A stretch of DNA of 39,614 nt, taken from positions 1 to 39,614 of the forward strand of contig JBIOJM010000053.1 in assembly GCA_044450785.1 (NCBI GenBank). The letters are read 5' to 3'. This document shows, one piece after another, positions 32,719 to 39,614 of the stretch. Position 1 is the stretch's first letter, and each line of letters starts with the position of its first letter. Source of the stretch: JBIOJM01 sp044450785. Lineage in GTDB: Bacteria > Planctomycetota > Planctomycetia > Isosphaerales > Isosphaeraceae. The translations under genes were made by a program, and so were the position numbers. Under the pieces are notes generated by a model, which worked only from the letters and a program-made list of their open reading frames with translations, searched no databases and was not told where the DNA came from.

Positions 32719-33739
32719 CCGGGCGGATGTGCAAATGATGAGGACCCTGCCCCGGCGTGAGAGGGCCGCCACGAGCGGCCGCCGGCTTCGAAACCGACGG
32801 TCGCGAAGCGACCGGAGCAAGCGTGAGCGCCGGAGGCGAAATCGGCGCCGTCAGGGCGATGGCGTCGATGGTCTCGGCCCCCAGCCGGTCGAGTCCGCCC
32901 GCCAGCGTCTCGATGCGGATCAGCAAGCCGTCGTAAGCGACGAGTGCAAGGGTTGCGATGATGATGCCCGTGGAGAGCGGGGTCAGGGCGGTGGCGAGCG
33001 CCGTACCCAGAGCGACCCGAGACTCCGTTGGGTCCGGCGATGCCGAGGCGGACGTGCCAGGTCCGGCTCCAGGAGCCGCCACCTCGGCAACCCCCTCCAG
33101 AGCACGTCCCAGGGCAAACAGGGTGCCGAGCAGACCCAGGAGCGGCGTCAGCACGGCAATGCGGCGCAGTGTTCCCACGTTGCGGCGCAGTCGCTCGGTC
33201 TCGACTCGATGCGCCAGAGCGACGGCACGTTCCAGATCGGCTGCCGGCCGGCCCCAGCGCCTTACCGCCGCCAGCGCCACCCGCGCCGCCGGACTCGGAT
33301 TCAACTCGCAATGATCGAGCGCCTGCCCGCAGTCGAGCTTGCCTTCGTGCAGCCGATCCAGGAAGCGCGCGGTGAACGCGACCGGCACGACCCTGCGGCG
33401 CCGCAGCCGGACCAGCCGCTCGAAAAACACGGCCAGCCCCAGGCCGGCACAGGCGGTCATACCTGCCCAGGTGACCCGATCCGCCGGCGGCGTTCGACCG
33501 TACCACGCAACGAGCCGCCTGCCGGTCCGGCTGAACGCTGCCGGCAGAGGCTCCGGATCGACGCCGCCGTGAGAGGCCGCCGGTTCCGCGATGGCCACGT
33601 CCGAGTGAAGCTCATGCCCGGCGCGATCGATTCGGCGCGAACGATCGGCGCCGCCCGCGAAGCCGATGGCGATGATCAGCAGCACGCCTGTGACGCTGAG
33701 GCGAACGATCGCGCGGTCTGTCGACTTGCACCGTCGCAT
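32666..33739 (-). CDS. MotA/TolQ/ExbB-type proton channel protein
   Basis: A 357-residue membrane protein with an N-terminal signal or anchor (residues 13-30), a second helix at about 92-108 and the family's paired helices at about 193-212 and 245-272. The signature segments are LTPLLGLLGTLFALGRAL and ALGTALATALTPLSTGIIIA, with a polar Thr-rich second helix as in TolQ/ExbB. ExbB-type proteins form a proton channel with ExbD that drives outer-membrane or cell-surface motors. No intact ExbD gene is in the operon. The C-terminus is a disordered Pro/Ser tail. The ATG at 33739 is chosen over an upstream start at 33811 because the intervening part comes from a tandem repeat. Confidence 0.8.
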   Translation of the reverse strand: MRRCKSTDRAIVRLSVTGVLLIIAIGFAGGADRSRRIDRAGHELHSDVAIAEPAASHGGVDPEPLPAAFSRTGRRLVAWYGRTPPADRVTWAGMTACAGLGLAVFFERLVRLRRRRVVPVAFTARFLDRLHEGKLDCGQALDHCELNPSPAARVALAAVRRWGRPAADLERAVALAHRVETERLRRNVGTLRRIAVLTPLLGLLGTLFALGRALEGVAEVAAPGAGPGTSASASPDPTESRVALGTALATALTPLSTGIIIATLALVAYDGLLIRIETLAGGLDRLGAETIDAIALTAPISPPALTLAPVASRPSVSKPAAARGGPLTPGQGPHHLHIRPDEGSDPVRRVGQQETGF

Positions 33740-33755
33740 GGATGGGATCCCTCTT

Positions 33756-33831
33756 GAAAGGATGAAGGATGAAGGATGAAGGATAAGTCGGAATGAATGT
33801 GTTTTATTCATCCTTCAGCCTTCATCCTTTC
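33756..33831. repeat. GGATGAA tandem array forming an inverted repeat inside the TPR-ExbB operon
   Basis: GAAAGGATGAAGG (33756-33768) is the exact inverse of CCTTCATCCTTTC (33819-33831). The left arm carries three to four copies of GGATGAA in tandem. It fills the gap between the TPR and ExbB-like genes, whose shared transcript would form this hairpin. Confidence 0.75.
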
Positions 33832-33839
33832 GAGGCTAT

Positions 33840-36800
33840 CTACCGCCTACTGCCGGAATGAGTTGCGGCAGCGCGACGGCTAGCGTCAGCCTTGCGTCGC
33901 CGAGCCTCGGTCGCGGCCGGCTCCATCGGGAATTTGGTCAAGAGCCTTTCATAAGTTTCGGCGGCGTCGGCCCATTGATCGAGACGTTCGTAAACTTTTC
34001 CCGCTTCGAGTAGCGACGCCGCCTGCCAGCGGGGAGCATCGTAGAGGATATCGACCTTGAGGAAAATGCGGAGCGCCTCGTGGAACTGGTCTTGATGGAA
34101 GTAGGTTTCTCCGCACATCAACTGGGCCCGCGCTACCAGATCGGCTCCGCCGCGGGCATCCACGACGCTTTGAAACGCCGCGCGAGCCTCTTGGAGACGG
34201 GCGAGCCCGAGCAAGGCTTGGCCCGTCGCATAGTTCAGTTCGCCGATCGCGGGATCGCCCTCGGTGAGGCCGGCCTTGAGTGCCTTGGCGCCTTCGAGCG
34301 CTTCCTTCCAGCGTTTCATGGCAACCCAGCACTGGATGCGCTTCAACCGGACGCCAGGGATCAACCCCTTGGCGTCATTGACAGCCGGCGGCTCGTTGAG
34401 GAGGGCCGTGAACCCGGTCAGGGCGGCGGCGGCATCCCCCCGCTGGAGGGCCGACTCGGCTCGAAAGTAGAGCGCCTCGCGGCGGTACGGACTCTCGGGA
34501 AACTCCACGAGCAAGCGGTCGAGCGTCTCCAGCGCGGCGTTCCAGTCCTTCATCTCGGCGTGGGTGCGTCCCAGGCGATACAACACGGCCGGAAGCAGGC
34601 GCTGCAATGAGTCCGTCTCCGTGGGATCGGCCGCCGGGATTAGAGTCGCCTGGCTCTTGTTCTCGGCCGCCCTAGCGCCTGTCTGCCGCGCGGGTGGCTT
34701 CTTGACGGCGAGCGGTGTCAGTAGCCGGACAACCTCAGCATGGTTGTGCGACAGATTGGCCGACTCGGCGAGGTTGAATCGGGCCAGCGCGGCGAAAGGA
34801 CTGCGGGGATACTCATCCAGCAACCGCGTGAACACGCGATCGGCTTCGGCCGGCTTGTCGGAGTCGAGCAGCACCCGGCCCCACTCGGCCATGAGAGTGT
34901 CGGGAGGCAGACCGGCGGTTTGGAGACGCCGCCGCGCGTCCTGATCGCCGAGCAAGCGCTCGAAGGAGCGGGCCGCATCCGCGGGGCGGCCGGCCTTTTC
35001 CAGGAGCCTCGCGTGGGCCAGGCCGGCTTGCGGGGCCTGGTCTGATTTCGCAAATCGTTCCAGGATGAGTGAATAGGCCTTGAGGGCGGCGGCCGTCTGT
35101 TGACTGGCCTCGAGGGCACGGCCGTGGGCCAGCGCAATCTCCGGCGCGATCGGGTCATTGGGGGCCAGGTCGAGCACGGCCGCGAAGGCCGACGCGGCCT
35201 CGGCTGGCTTTGCAAGTTCCCAGAGGGCCTTTCCCAGGCCCGCCCAGGCCCGAATTCGCAGCGCGGGGTCGGCCGGGGCGTCTTGTTTACCCGCCGATGG
35301 CTGCGCGGGCTCCTTCGATGTCGCCCCACCGGCGACCAGGCGGAACTGCTCCACGGCCCGTTCGGCGTGATGGGCGGCCAGCGCGGCTTCCGCCAGCCGC
35401 AGCCGCGTTGGAGCGAGCGCCCGGCTACGTGGAAATCGCCTGGCGAGGGTGGCCAAGGTTATCCAGGCATCGTCAGCCTGGCCCAACGCCAGCCTCGCCG
35501 TGGCAAGCTGGGCCAGTGCGAAGTCGGCCACGTCGCCGTCGGGCTTGGCGGCCAGGTACTGCTCCAGCGGGGTGACGGCCAGGGCGTAGCGTCGGGCGTC
35601 CAGGTGTGCCTGACCAATCAGGAACTGGGCATCAGCCGTGATCGGGCCGCTCGATCCCTCGGCCAGGCCGGCGAGAATGGCCAGGGCGCGAGCGGATTGG
35701 CCGAGAGCGCGGTAAGCCAGGGCCAGGTCGTAGCGGGCAGCCTGTGCCAAAGCCGGCGACGGTGGGATCGGCGCGGGCCCCTTACCTTTCGGGTTGTCCA
35801 CGTGCGGGTCGAGCAGGGACTCGAGGATCGCGACCGCCTCCTTGGGATTCCCCGCCAGCGCGGCCGCGCGAGCGTCGATCAGCCGAACCTCGGCCCTGAG
35901 CGGACTCGCCGGGAACCGGCCCGCGAATGAGCCGGCAAGGCGCCGGGCCGTCGCGGAATCACCCCGGTCGAGTGCCAGTTGCGCGGCCCGCTGCATCGCG
36001 TCGTCGGCCCAGGGATCCTGGGGATCGGCTTCGACCACACGCAGAAATCGCGCCTCGGCATCGGCAAGCCGGTTCCGCTTCTGTAACGCCTCTGCCGAAC
36101 GAAACAGCAATGCCGGTTCCGCGGACGATTTGGGAAAACGCTTCATTGCCTCGTCGAGCGTGGTCAAGGCTTCTTCAGGATGATTGTGCTCGATCTCGAT
36201 CGTCGCCAGCTCCAGTGCGGCCCGCGGGCCCAGCGGCTCGGACGTGTTGCCAGCAAGCGCCCGCAAAAGAGTCTCGGCCTCGCCGATCCGATCGAGACGA
36301 ACCAGCGCAAGGGCACGCTGGAGCTGGGCTTCGGGTCGAAGCGCGCTCCGTGGCGCAGCCAGCTCGAGGGCGCCCAGTGCGTCCACGGCCAAGGCGAACT
36401 GGCCGGCCGATTTCCGGATCAAGCCGATCTGCAGCCAGGCCCTGTCGACCCAGTCGGGTCCGCCTTTCCCGGCCAGATCCTGCAGAATGGCGAGCGCTCG
36501 GTCCCGCTCGCCCAGCCCGGCGAGCGTCCGGGCGAGACCGTACCGGGCGCGATTTGCCAGTCGCCCTTGAGGATAGGCCGCCAGGGAACGCTCGTAAGCT
36601 GCCCGCGCGCGTGGCAAGTCATCCAGCCCGAAGCAAGTGTCGCCGAGGTAGGTCCACGCCGTCTCGAGAGCGGGGTGGTCGACCTTGATACCGGTAAAAG
36701 CCTCAAGCTCCCGCCGGGCGGCGGGAAGGTCGCCGAGGAGATAGGATAGTTCCCCGATGCGATAGCGCGCCGTCAACCCACGGGGATCGTCGTTTACATC

Positions 36801-37151
36801 CTTCAGGAAAGCATCGAAGGCACGTCGGGCGTCCTGATAGCGCCCTTGGTAAAGCCGGCTGTTCGCGAGCCCAAACCGGGCATCGGCCCCGTCCTGCCTG
36901 CCTGGGCCCGACTTCAGGAACCGCTCGTATTCCTCGGCCGCCAGCTCGTACTTCCGCTGACGAAGCAGGCCGTTCGCGAACTTCAAGGCGTCTGGAATGG
37001 GGCGCGGAGCGCCCGCGGACCCCGCTTTCGAAACGTCCCCACTCGCTCTCGGCGCGAGCGGGCGGGGCTCGCTCTTCGACGTAGGCTCCTGGCCGGAGAC
37101 GCCGGCAGCCGACGCCGCAATCATCGCCGATAACCACCATCCTGAGTGCAC
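33840..37151 (-). CDS. Large TPR-repeat protein, exported
   Basis: An 1103-residue protein made almost wholly of tetratricopeptide-like repeats, for example NGLLRQRKYELAAEEYERFL, ARYRIGELSYLLGDLPAARR, AWTYLGDTCFGLDDLPRARA, LGRTHAEMKDWNAALETLDR and GKVYERLDQWADAAETYERL. The N-terminus is a probable signal peptide ending near GVSGQEP (residue 21). Spacings suggest twenty or more repeats, with two disordered Pro/Ala linkers. The start is a GTG at 37151. It is the first gene of the minus-strand operon with ExbB-like and cyclase-like genes, so it may be the periplasmic scaffold of an energised envelope complex, as YbgF is for Tol-Pal. That is an inference; TPR content alone says only protein binding. 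Confidence 0.85.
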   Translation of the reverse strand: MHSGWWLSAMIAASAAGVSGQEPTSKSEPRPLAPRASGDVSKAGSAGAPRPIPDALKFANGLLRQRKYELAAEEYERFLKSGPGRQDGADARFGLANSRLYQGRYQDARRAFDAFLKDVNDDPRGLTARYRIGELSYLLGDLPAARRELEAFTGIKVDHPALETAWTYLGDTCFGLDDLPRARAAYERSLAAYPQGRLANRARYGLARTLAGLGERDRALAILQDLAGKGGPDWVDRAWLQIGLIRKSAGQFALAVDALGALELAAPRSALRPEAQLQRALALVRLDRIGEAETLLRALAGNTSEPLGPRAALELATIEIEHNHPEEALTTLDEAMKRFPKSSAEPALLFRSAEALQKRNRLADAEARFLRVVEADPQDPWADDAMQRAAQLALDRGDSATARRLAGSFAGRFPASPLRAEVRLIDARAAALAGNPKEAVAILESLLDPHVDNPKGKGPAPIPPSPALAQAARYDLALAYRALGQSARALAILAGLAEGSSGPITADAQFLIGQAHLDARRYALAVTPLEQYLAAKPDGDVADFALAQLATARLALGQADDAWITLATLARRFPRSRALAPTRLRLAEAALAAHHAERAVEQFRLVAGGATSKEPAQPSAGKQDAPADPALRIRAWAGLGKALWELAKPAEAASAFAAVLDLAPNDPIAPEIALAHGRALEASQQTAAALKAYSLILERFAKSDQAPQAGLAHARLLEKAGRPADAARSFERLLGDQDARRRLQTAGLPPDTLMAEWGRVLLDSDKPAEADRVFTRLLDEYPRSPFAALARFNLAESANLSHNHAEVVRLLTPLAVKKPPARQTGARAAENKSQATLIPAADPTETDSLQRLLPAVLYRLGRTHAEMKDWNAALETLDRLLVEFPESPYRREALYFRAESALQRGDAAAALTGFTALLNEPPAVNDAKGLIPGVRLKRIQCWVAMKRWKEALEGAKALKAGLTEGDPAIGELNYATGQALLGLARLQEARAAFQSVVDARGGADLVARAQLMCGETYFHQDQFHEALRIFLKVDILYDAPRWQAASLLEAGKVYERLDQWADAAETYERLLTKFPMEPAATEARRRKADASRRAAATHSGSRR

Positions 37152-37272
37152 TGACTCGTCCCCACGGAGTTATGGACGACCCGGCCCAACCCCAGTCAAC
37201 CTTATACTCACTTCTTCTTGAAAAAAAAACGCGGTGGGGGCTGGAACTTGAGAGAAAGTCACTTTATTCTAC

Positions 37273-37293
37273 TGGGAATTCGCATAATTCCCA
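37273..37293. promoter_or_regulatory. Perfect palindrome upstream of the repeat-protein gene
   Basis: TGGGAATT (37273-37280) and AATTCCCA (37286-37293) form a perfect inverted repeat with a five-base centre, in an AT-rich stretch between two divergent genes. It could be an operator for a dimeric regulator or an RNA hairpin. No binding protein can be named. Confidence 0.4.
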
Positions 37294-37408
37294 AAGTTCG
37301 CAGTCACTGATCTTGTATACTTGAGCAAACCATTCGAGATCGCAGCAATCGGGGTGATCTCGGTTTGATGGTTGTAATGATCAGGAATCCAACGTGGAGT
37401 AAGCATCG

Positions 37409-38008
37409 ATGACGTTCAGCCGTTTGATTGGAACGACCGCAGCGGCGGTGTTGAGCGTGGGTGTCGTCTCAACCGCATTCGCGCAAGCGCCGGTCAAGAC
37501 TTTGCCTGCGGCCCAGGCGCCTGGCAAGATTGTCCCGGCCGCACAAGCCCCCGCGGCCCCGGCCAAGACCGTCCCGGCGGCGCAGGCCCCCGCGGCCCCG
37601 GCCAAGCCGATGCCGGCGGCACAGGCTCCGGCCAAGACAACGCCCGCGGCTCAGGCTCCCGCTGCCCCGGCCAAGGCGATGCCGGCGGCAAAGGCCCCGT
37701 CCAAGACAATGCCCGCGGCGCAAGCCCCCGCGGCCCCGGTCAAGGCAATGCCGGCGGCACAGGCTCCGGCCAAGACAACGCCCGCGGCGCACGCCCCCGC
37801 GGCCCCGGTCAAGACAACGCCCGCGGCGCAGGCCGCTCCGCCAGCGCCCGCCAAGGTGACCCCTGCTCCGAGCGCCGCTCCGCAGGCACCCTCCAAGTCG
37901 CCAGCAGTCGCTCCCACCAAGCAGGCTCCCCGGGCTCCGTCACCCGCCGTCGACGAGCCGCCGCCGGCGCCCCCCATTCCGGCCGCTACCGGGACGAAGA
38001 AGACTTGA
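37409..38008 (+). CDS. Secreted low-complexity Ala/Pro/Lys repeat protein
   Basis: A 199-residue protein with a signal peptide (MTFSRLIGTTAAAVLSVGVV, cleavage after AFA at about residue 25). The rest is made of degenerate repeats of the type PAKTxPAAQAPA and PAAQAPAAPAK, with Pro, Ala and Lys making up most residues, and a Pro-rich end (PPPAPPIPAATGTKKT). It has no enzyme motif; it resembles the lysine-rich linker of TonB or histone-like tails and may bind polyanions or span the cell wall. The ATG at 37409 has GGAG eleven bases upstream. A strong terminator follows the gene. In DNA the repeats are imperfect units of roughly 30-45 bases, a likely site of length variation. Confidence 0.75.
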   Translation: MTFSRLIGTTAAAVLSVGVVSTAFAQAPVKTLPAAQAPGKIVPAAQAPAAPAKTVPAAQAPAAPAKPMPAAQAPAKTTPAAQAPAAPAKAMPAAKAPSKTMPAAQAPAAPVKAMPAAQAPAKTTPAAHAPAAPVKTTPAAQAAPPAPAKVTPAPSAAPQAPSKSPAVAPTKQAPRAPSPAVDEPPPAPPIPAATGTKKT

Positions 38009-38047
38009 TTCCGATTCTGTCCCCATCGCAAGCTCGACAATCTCATA

Positions 38048-38080
38048 CCCCGGCCGACCAATGGCCGGGGTCTTTTTTTT
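38048..38080 (+). terminator. Strong rho-independent terminator
   Basis: CCCCGGCC (38048-38055) and GGCCGGGG (38063-38070) form an eight-base GC stem around GACCAAT, followed by TC and eight T. It ends the repeat-protein transcript. It lies 15 bases from the stop of the convergent gene, but the opposite strand lacks a T-run, so it serves mainly the plus strand. Confidence 0.92.
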
Positions 38081-38094
38081 CGACATGCTCTCCG

Positions 38095-39192
38095 TCAATG
38101 AGTGCCCTGGGGTGATGCGGAGGCGGCCGGCGCGGCCGCAGGTGCCATCGCGTTCTGTGTAACCGCGCGCATCTGAGTAGTCATCACGGTGACCGGCACC
38201 TGATAGGGAACGCACACGCTGACCTGCCGCGTGACCGTCTCCGTCACCGGGCGGCACTTGACCGTCGGAACCGTCACCGTGCACGAGTGCGGTATCATCG
38301 TGGTGACGCAGACCGGAACCGTCTCGGTGATCGGTCTTGGGACCATCTTGGTCACGTTGACATCATAAGACTCGAATCGAACCGAAGTGACGCATTGAGT
38401 TACGGTGATGGGAATCTTCTGAACGCGAACCTCGGGCACCATGACGGTTCGTTGCACGGGGTTGAACTTCGTGCGCGTCCGCTGGACATAAGTCGTTTCC
38501 GGGACATACTTGACCGACGGACGCGTCACCTGCACTTGCTGCTCGTAACACGTCGTCACCGGCGTGTATCGAACGCATGTCGTCGCTCCACCGCAGAAAC
38601 CACAACCCCCAACACACTTGTGTCCGCATTGATGCACGCAACTGACGACCGGAACCATCGTGGTGACGGGGACTCTTTGTGTTACGGTACAAACTTGCGG
38701 CTCGACGACCCGGTGCATCGTGGTGACCGGAACCGTCTCGGTGACGCACTCGGGAACCATGCAAGTGATGACCTTGTTGGTCATCTCCGTGGTGCAGTGA
38801 GTCTGATAGATCGTACGTTGGACGTTCTTGGTCTCCGGGATTGGCCGGTAGCACTTCTGCACCACCGTCGTCGGTTCGCACACGTAGCGGGTGATCTGTT
38901 TGTTGACGATCTCCTGCTTGGGCTCGTAGGTCGTGACCGTCCGGGTCTCGTTCACGACCTCCGGGATCATGCGCGTTACGGGCACCGTCTCCGTACGACA
39001 TTCGGTGCGGTAGTGAGTCTGAACGTAAGTCACCGGCACCTGTACGCATTCAAACGTCTGGCCCGATGCGCTTGCCCCACTCCCTTGCGAGGAAGGCGCC
39101 TGGGCCTCTGCCCAAGTGCGACCCGCGAGCCCCAGACCCGCGACCAAAACCCCCAACGCGACCGCCACCCGCTTCGGCGTCAAGATGCGCAT
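38095..39192 (-). CDS. Secreted cysteine-rich repeat protein, YTV-type planctomycete cell-wall protein
   Basis: A 365-residue protein with a signal peptide (VAVALGVLVAGLGLAGRTWA, cleavage near residue 28). The mature part is a chain of short Val/Thr/Pro repeats, such as VPVTRMIPEVV, ETVPVTTMHRVVEP, QRVPVTTMVPVVS and ETVPVCVTTMIPH, with about 20 cysteines, including a cluster in HQCGHKCVGGCGFCGG. Planctomycete YTV-domain proteins, found in Rhodopirellula cell walls, have this sort of Cys- and Thr/Val-rich repeats, so a disulphide-linked wall protein is the best guess. The ATG at 39192 is well supported by GGGAGGTCACTTGAG just before it. It is convergent with the Ala/Pro/Lys protein gene. Confidence 0.75.
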   Translation of the reverse strand: MRILTPKRVAVALGVLVAGLGLAGRTWAEAQAPSSQGSGASASGQTFECVQVPVTYVQTHYRTECRTETVPVTRMIPEVVNETRTVTTYEPKQEIVNKQITRYVCEPTTVVQKCYRPIPETKNVQRTIYQTHCTTEMTNKVITCMVPECVTETVPVTTMHRVVEPQVCTVTQRVPVTTMVPVVSCVHQCGHKCVGGCGFCGGATTCVRYTPVTTCYEQQVQVTRPSVKYVPETTYVQRTRTKFNPVQRTVMVPEVRVQKIPITVTQCVTSVRFESYDVNVTKMVPRPITETVPVCVTTMIPHSCTVTVPTVKCRPVTETVTRQVSVCVPYQVPVTVMTTQMRAVTQNAMAPAAAPAASASPQGTH

Positions 39193-39330
39193 CTCAAGTG
39201 ACCTCCCAGGAACCCAGAGCTCGCAAAATTCTGATCGAACTCTAGATTATCTATTCCATTTTTTCCATAAACCCGACACAGAAAATGGATTTTACGTAAA
39301 GCTGTCATCTTCTTCAAGCTGCTCAATTCG

Positions 39331-39573
39331 CTTGGTCCTTAGTCCTTGGCCCTTGGTCCTTGGTCCTTAGTCAGTAAGTAGATTCTCCGAGTCCAGTCGG
39401 CCGATGCCTTTTTTTCCGACTCATCCGTCATCCGTCATCCTTTTCCTTTATCCTTGTTCCGTGTTCGCGTATGCTATACACAGACACTACGGGAGCGTTT
39501 CCACCGAGCGTCGGCTAACACCCCGTAGCCTGACAAAGGACCAAGGACCAAGGACTATGGACCACTGACTGAC
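39331..39573. repeat. Short tandem and inverted repeats in the right-end intergenic region
   Basis: Between 39193 and 39575 I see no complete gene. Tandem CTTGGTCCTT-type units run from 39331 to 39373, TCATCCG units from 39421 to about 39446, and the inverse of the first (AAAGGACCAAGGACCAAGGA) from 39535. The outer arrays could pair over about 160 bases. They resemble the GGATGAA array at 33756 in style. Confidence 0.65.
39465..39480 (+). promoter_or_regulatory. Possible extended -10 promoter
   Basis: TGCTATACA at 39472-39480 matches an extended -10 element (TGnTATAAT, one mismatch). A TTGTTC upstream is only 15 bases away, so the -35 is poor. It would read toward the partial gene at 39576. 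Confidence 0.3.
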
Positions 39574-39575
39574 AC

Positions 39576-39614
39576 ATGATCAAGCCCGAACGCGAACGCA
39601 GCCTGGCCGTATTC
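39576..39614 (+). CDS. Start of a possible gene, cut by the window edge
   Basis: Thirteen codons, MIKPERERSLAVF, are open to the edge. There is no good ribosome-binding site. Nothing can be said about function. Confidence 0.3.
   Translation, partial: MIKPERERSLAVF

Noticed and set aside
32615..33757. Plus-strand frame of 380 codons opposite the ExbB-like gene
   Set aside because: Arg/Gln-rich shadow; the minus strand has the membrane helices.
37485..37860. Collagen-like or CRISPR-like repeats in the Ala/Pro/Lys gene
   Set aside because: The repeats are in-frame protein repeats of variable length without Gly-X-Y periodicity or spacers.
38287..39201. Plus-strand frame of 304 codons opposite the cysteine-rich protein
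   Set aside because: Repeats on the minus strand keep the frame open; the minus-strand protein has signal peptide and strong ribosome-binding site.
39331..39573. CRISPR array
   Set aside because: Units are 7-12 bases in tandem with no unique spacers, and no cas genes are present.

Overview
The window looks like chromosomal DNA of a GC-rich planctomycete, most likely of the Isosphaeraceae/Gemmataceae side of the phylum (inference). The indicators are a cysteine-rich secreted protein built of short Val/Thr/Pro repeats like planctomycete YTV cell-wall proteins, a remnant of an ECF sigma/Ser-Thr kinase pair with DUF1080 and formylglycine-generating-enzyme-like domains, a TPR / ExbB-TolQ / squalene-cyclase-like operon, DUF4058, Uma2 and Rpn/DUF4351-type genes, and many palindromic intergenic repeats.

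Layout. 0-2.7 kb: an SbcD-like nuclease and the start of an SbcC/RecF-like ATPase (minus strand), a decayed REP-associated transposase, and a ComEA-like helix-hairpin-helix protein. 2.9-6.0 kb: a Tat-type amidohydrolase, a colicin-E5-like RNase ORF overlapping a small partner, and a DUF4058 protein. 6.1-8.7 kb: a REP-like palindrome, a polytopic membrane protein and a GlmU-like nucleotidyltransferase (minus). 8.7-10.05 kb: no confident gene, but a tRNA-Ala fragment and palindromes. 10.05-11.77 kb: an L-lactate permease. 12.1-15.6 kb: hpf, ptsN, ptsH and ptsI in one direction, a phosphotransfer relay without a visible sugar transporter. 15.7-19.9 kb: a DUF2344 protein and a very large RNase E/G. 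20.0-23.3 kb: hemB, an Rpn-like gene and hemL (tetrapyrrole synthesis).

23.3-26.9 kb is a decay hotspot: an XRE-type antitoxin tail, a frameshifted kinase remnant that has lost its kinase domain, an ECF sigma gene that has lost region 4, and a PIN-toxin gene that has apparently lost its 3' end, preceded by its antitoxin. 27.1-28.7 kb encodes a Clp_N-ThiD2-ThiE fusion. 29.0-30.2 kb: a secreted glutathione peroxidase and a Uma2 protein. 30.2-37.2 kb: the TPR / ExbB-like / cyclase-like operon (minus). 37.4-39.2 kb: a secreted Ala/Pro/Lys-repeat protein with a strong terminator, convergent with the cysteine-rich wall-type protein. The window ends in short tandem/inverted repeats and the first 13 codons of a possible gene.

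The strongest candidates for new biology are the colicin-E5-like two-gene module, the Clp_N-thiamine synthase fusion, and the RNase E/G whose S1 domain is split by about 645 disordered residues. All assignments come from reading the sequence by eye; no database search was run.
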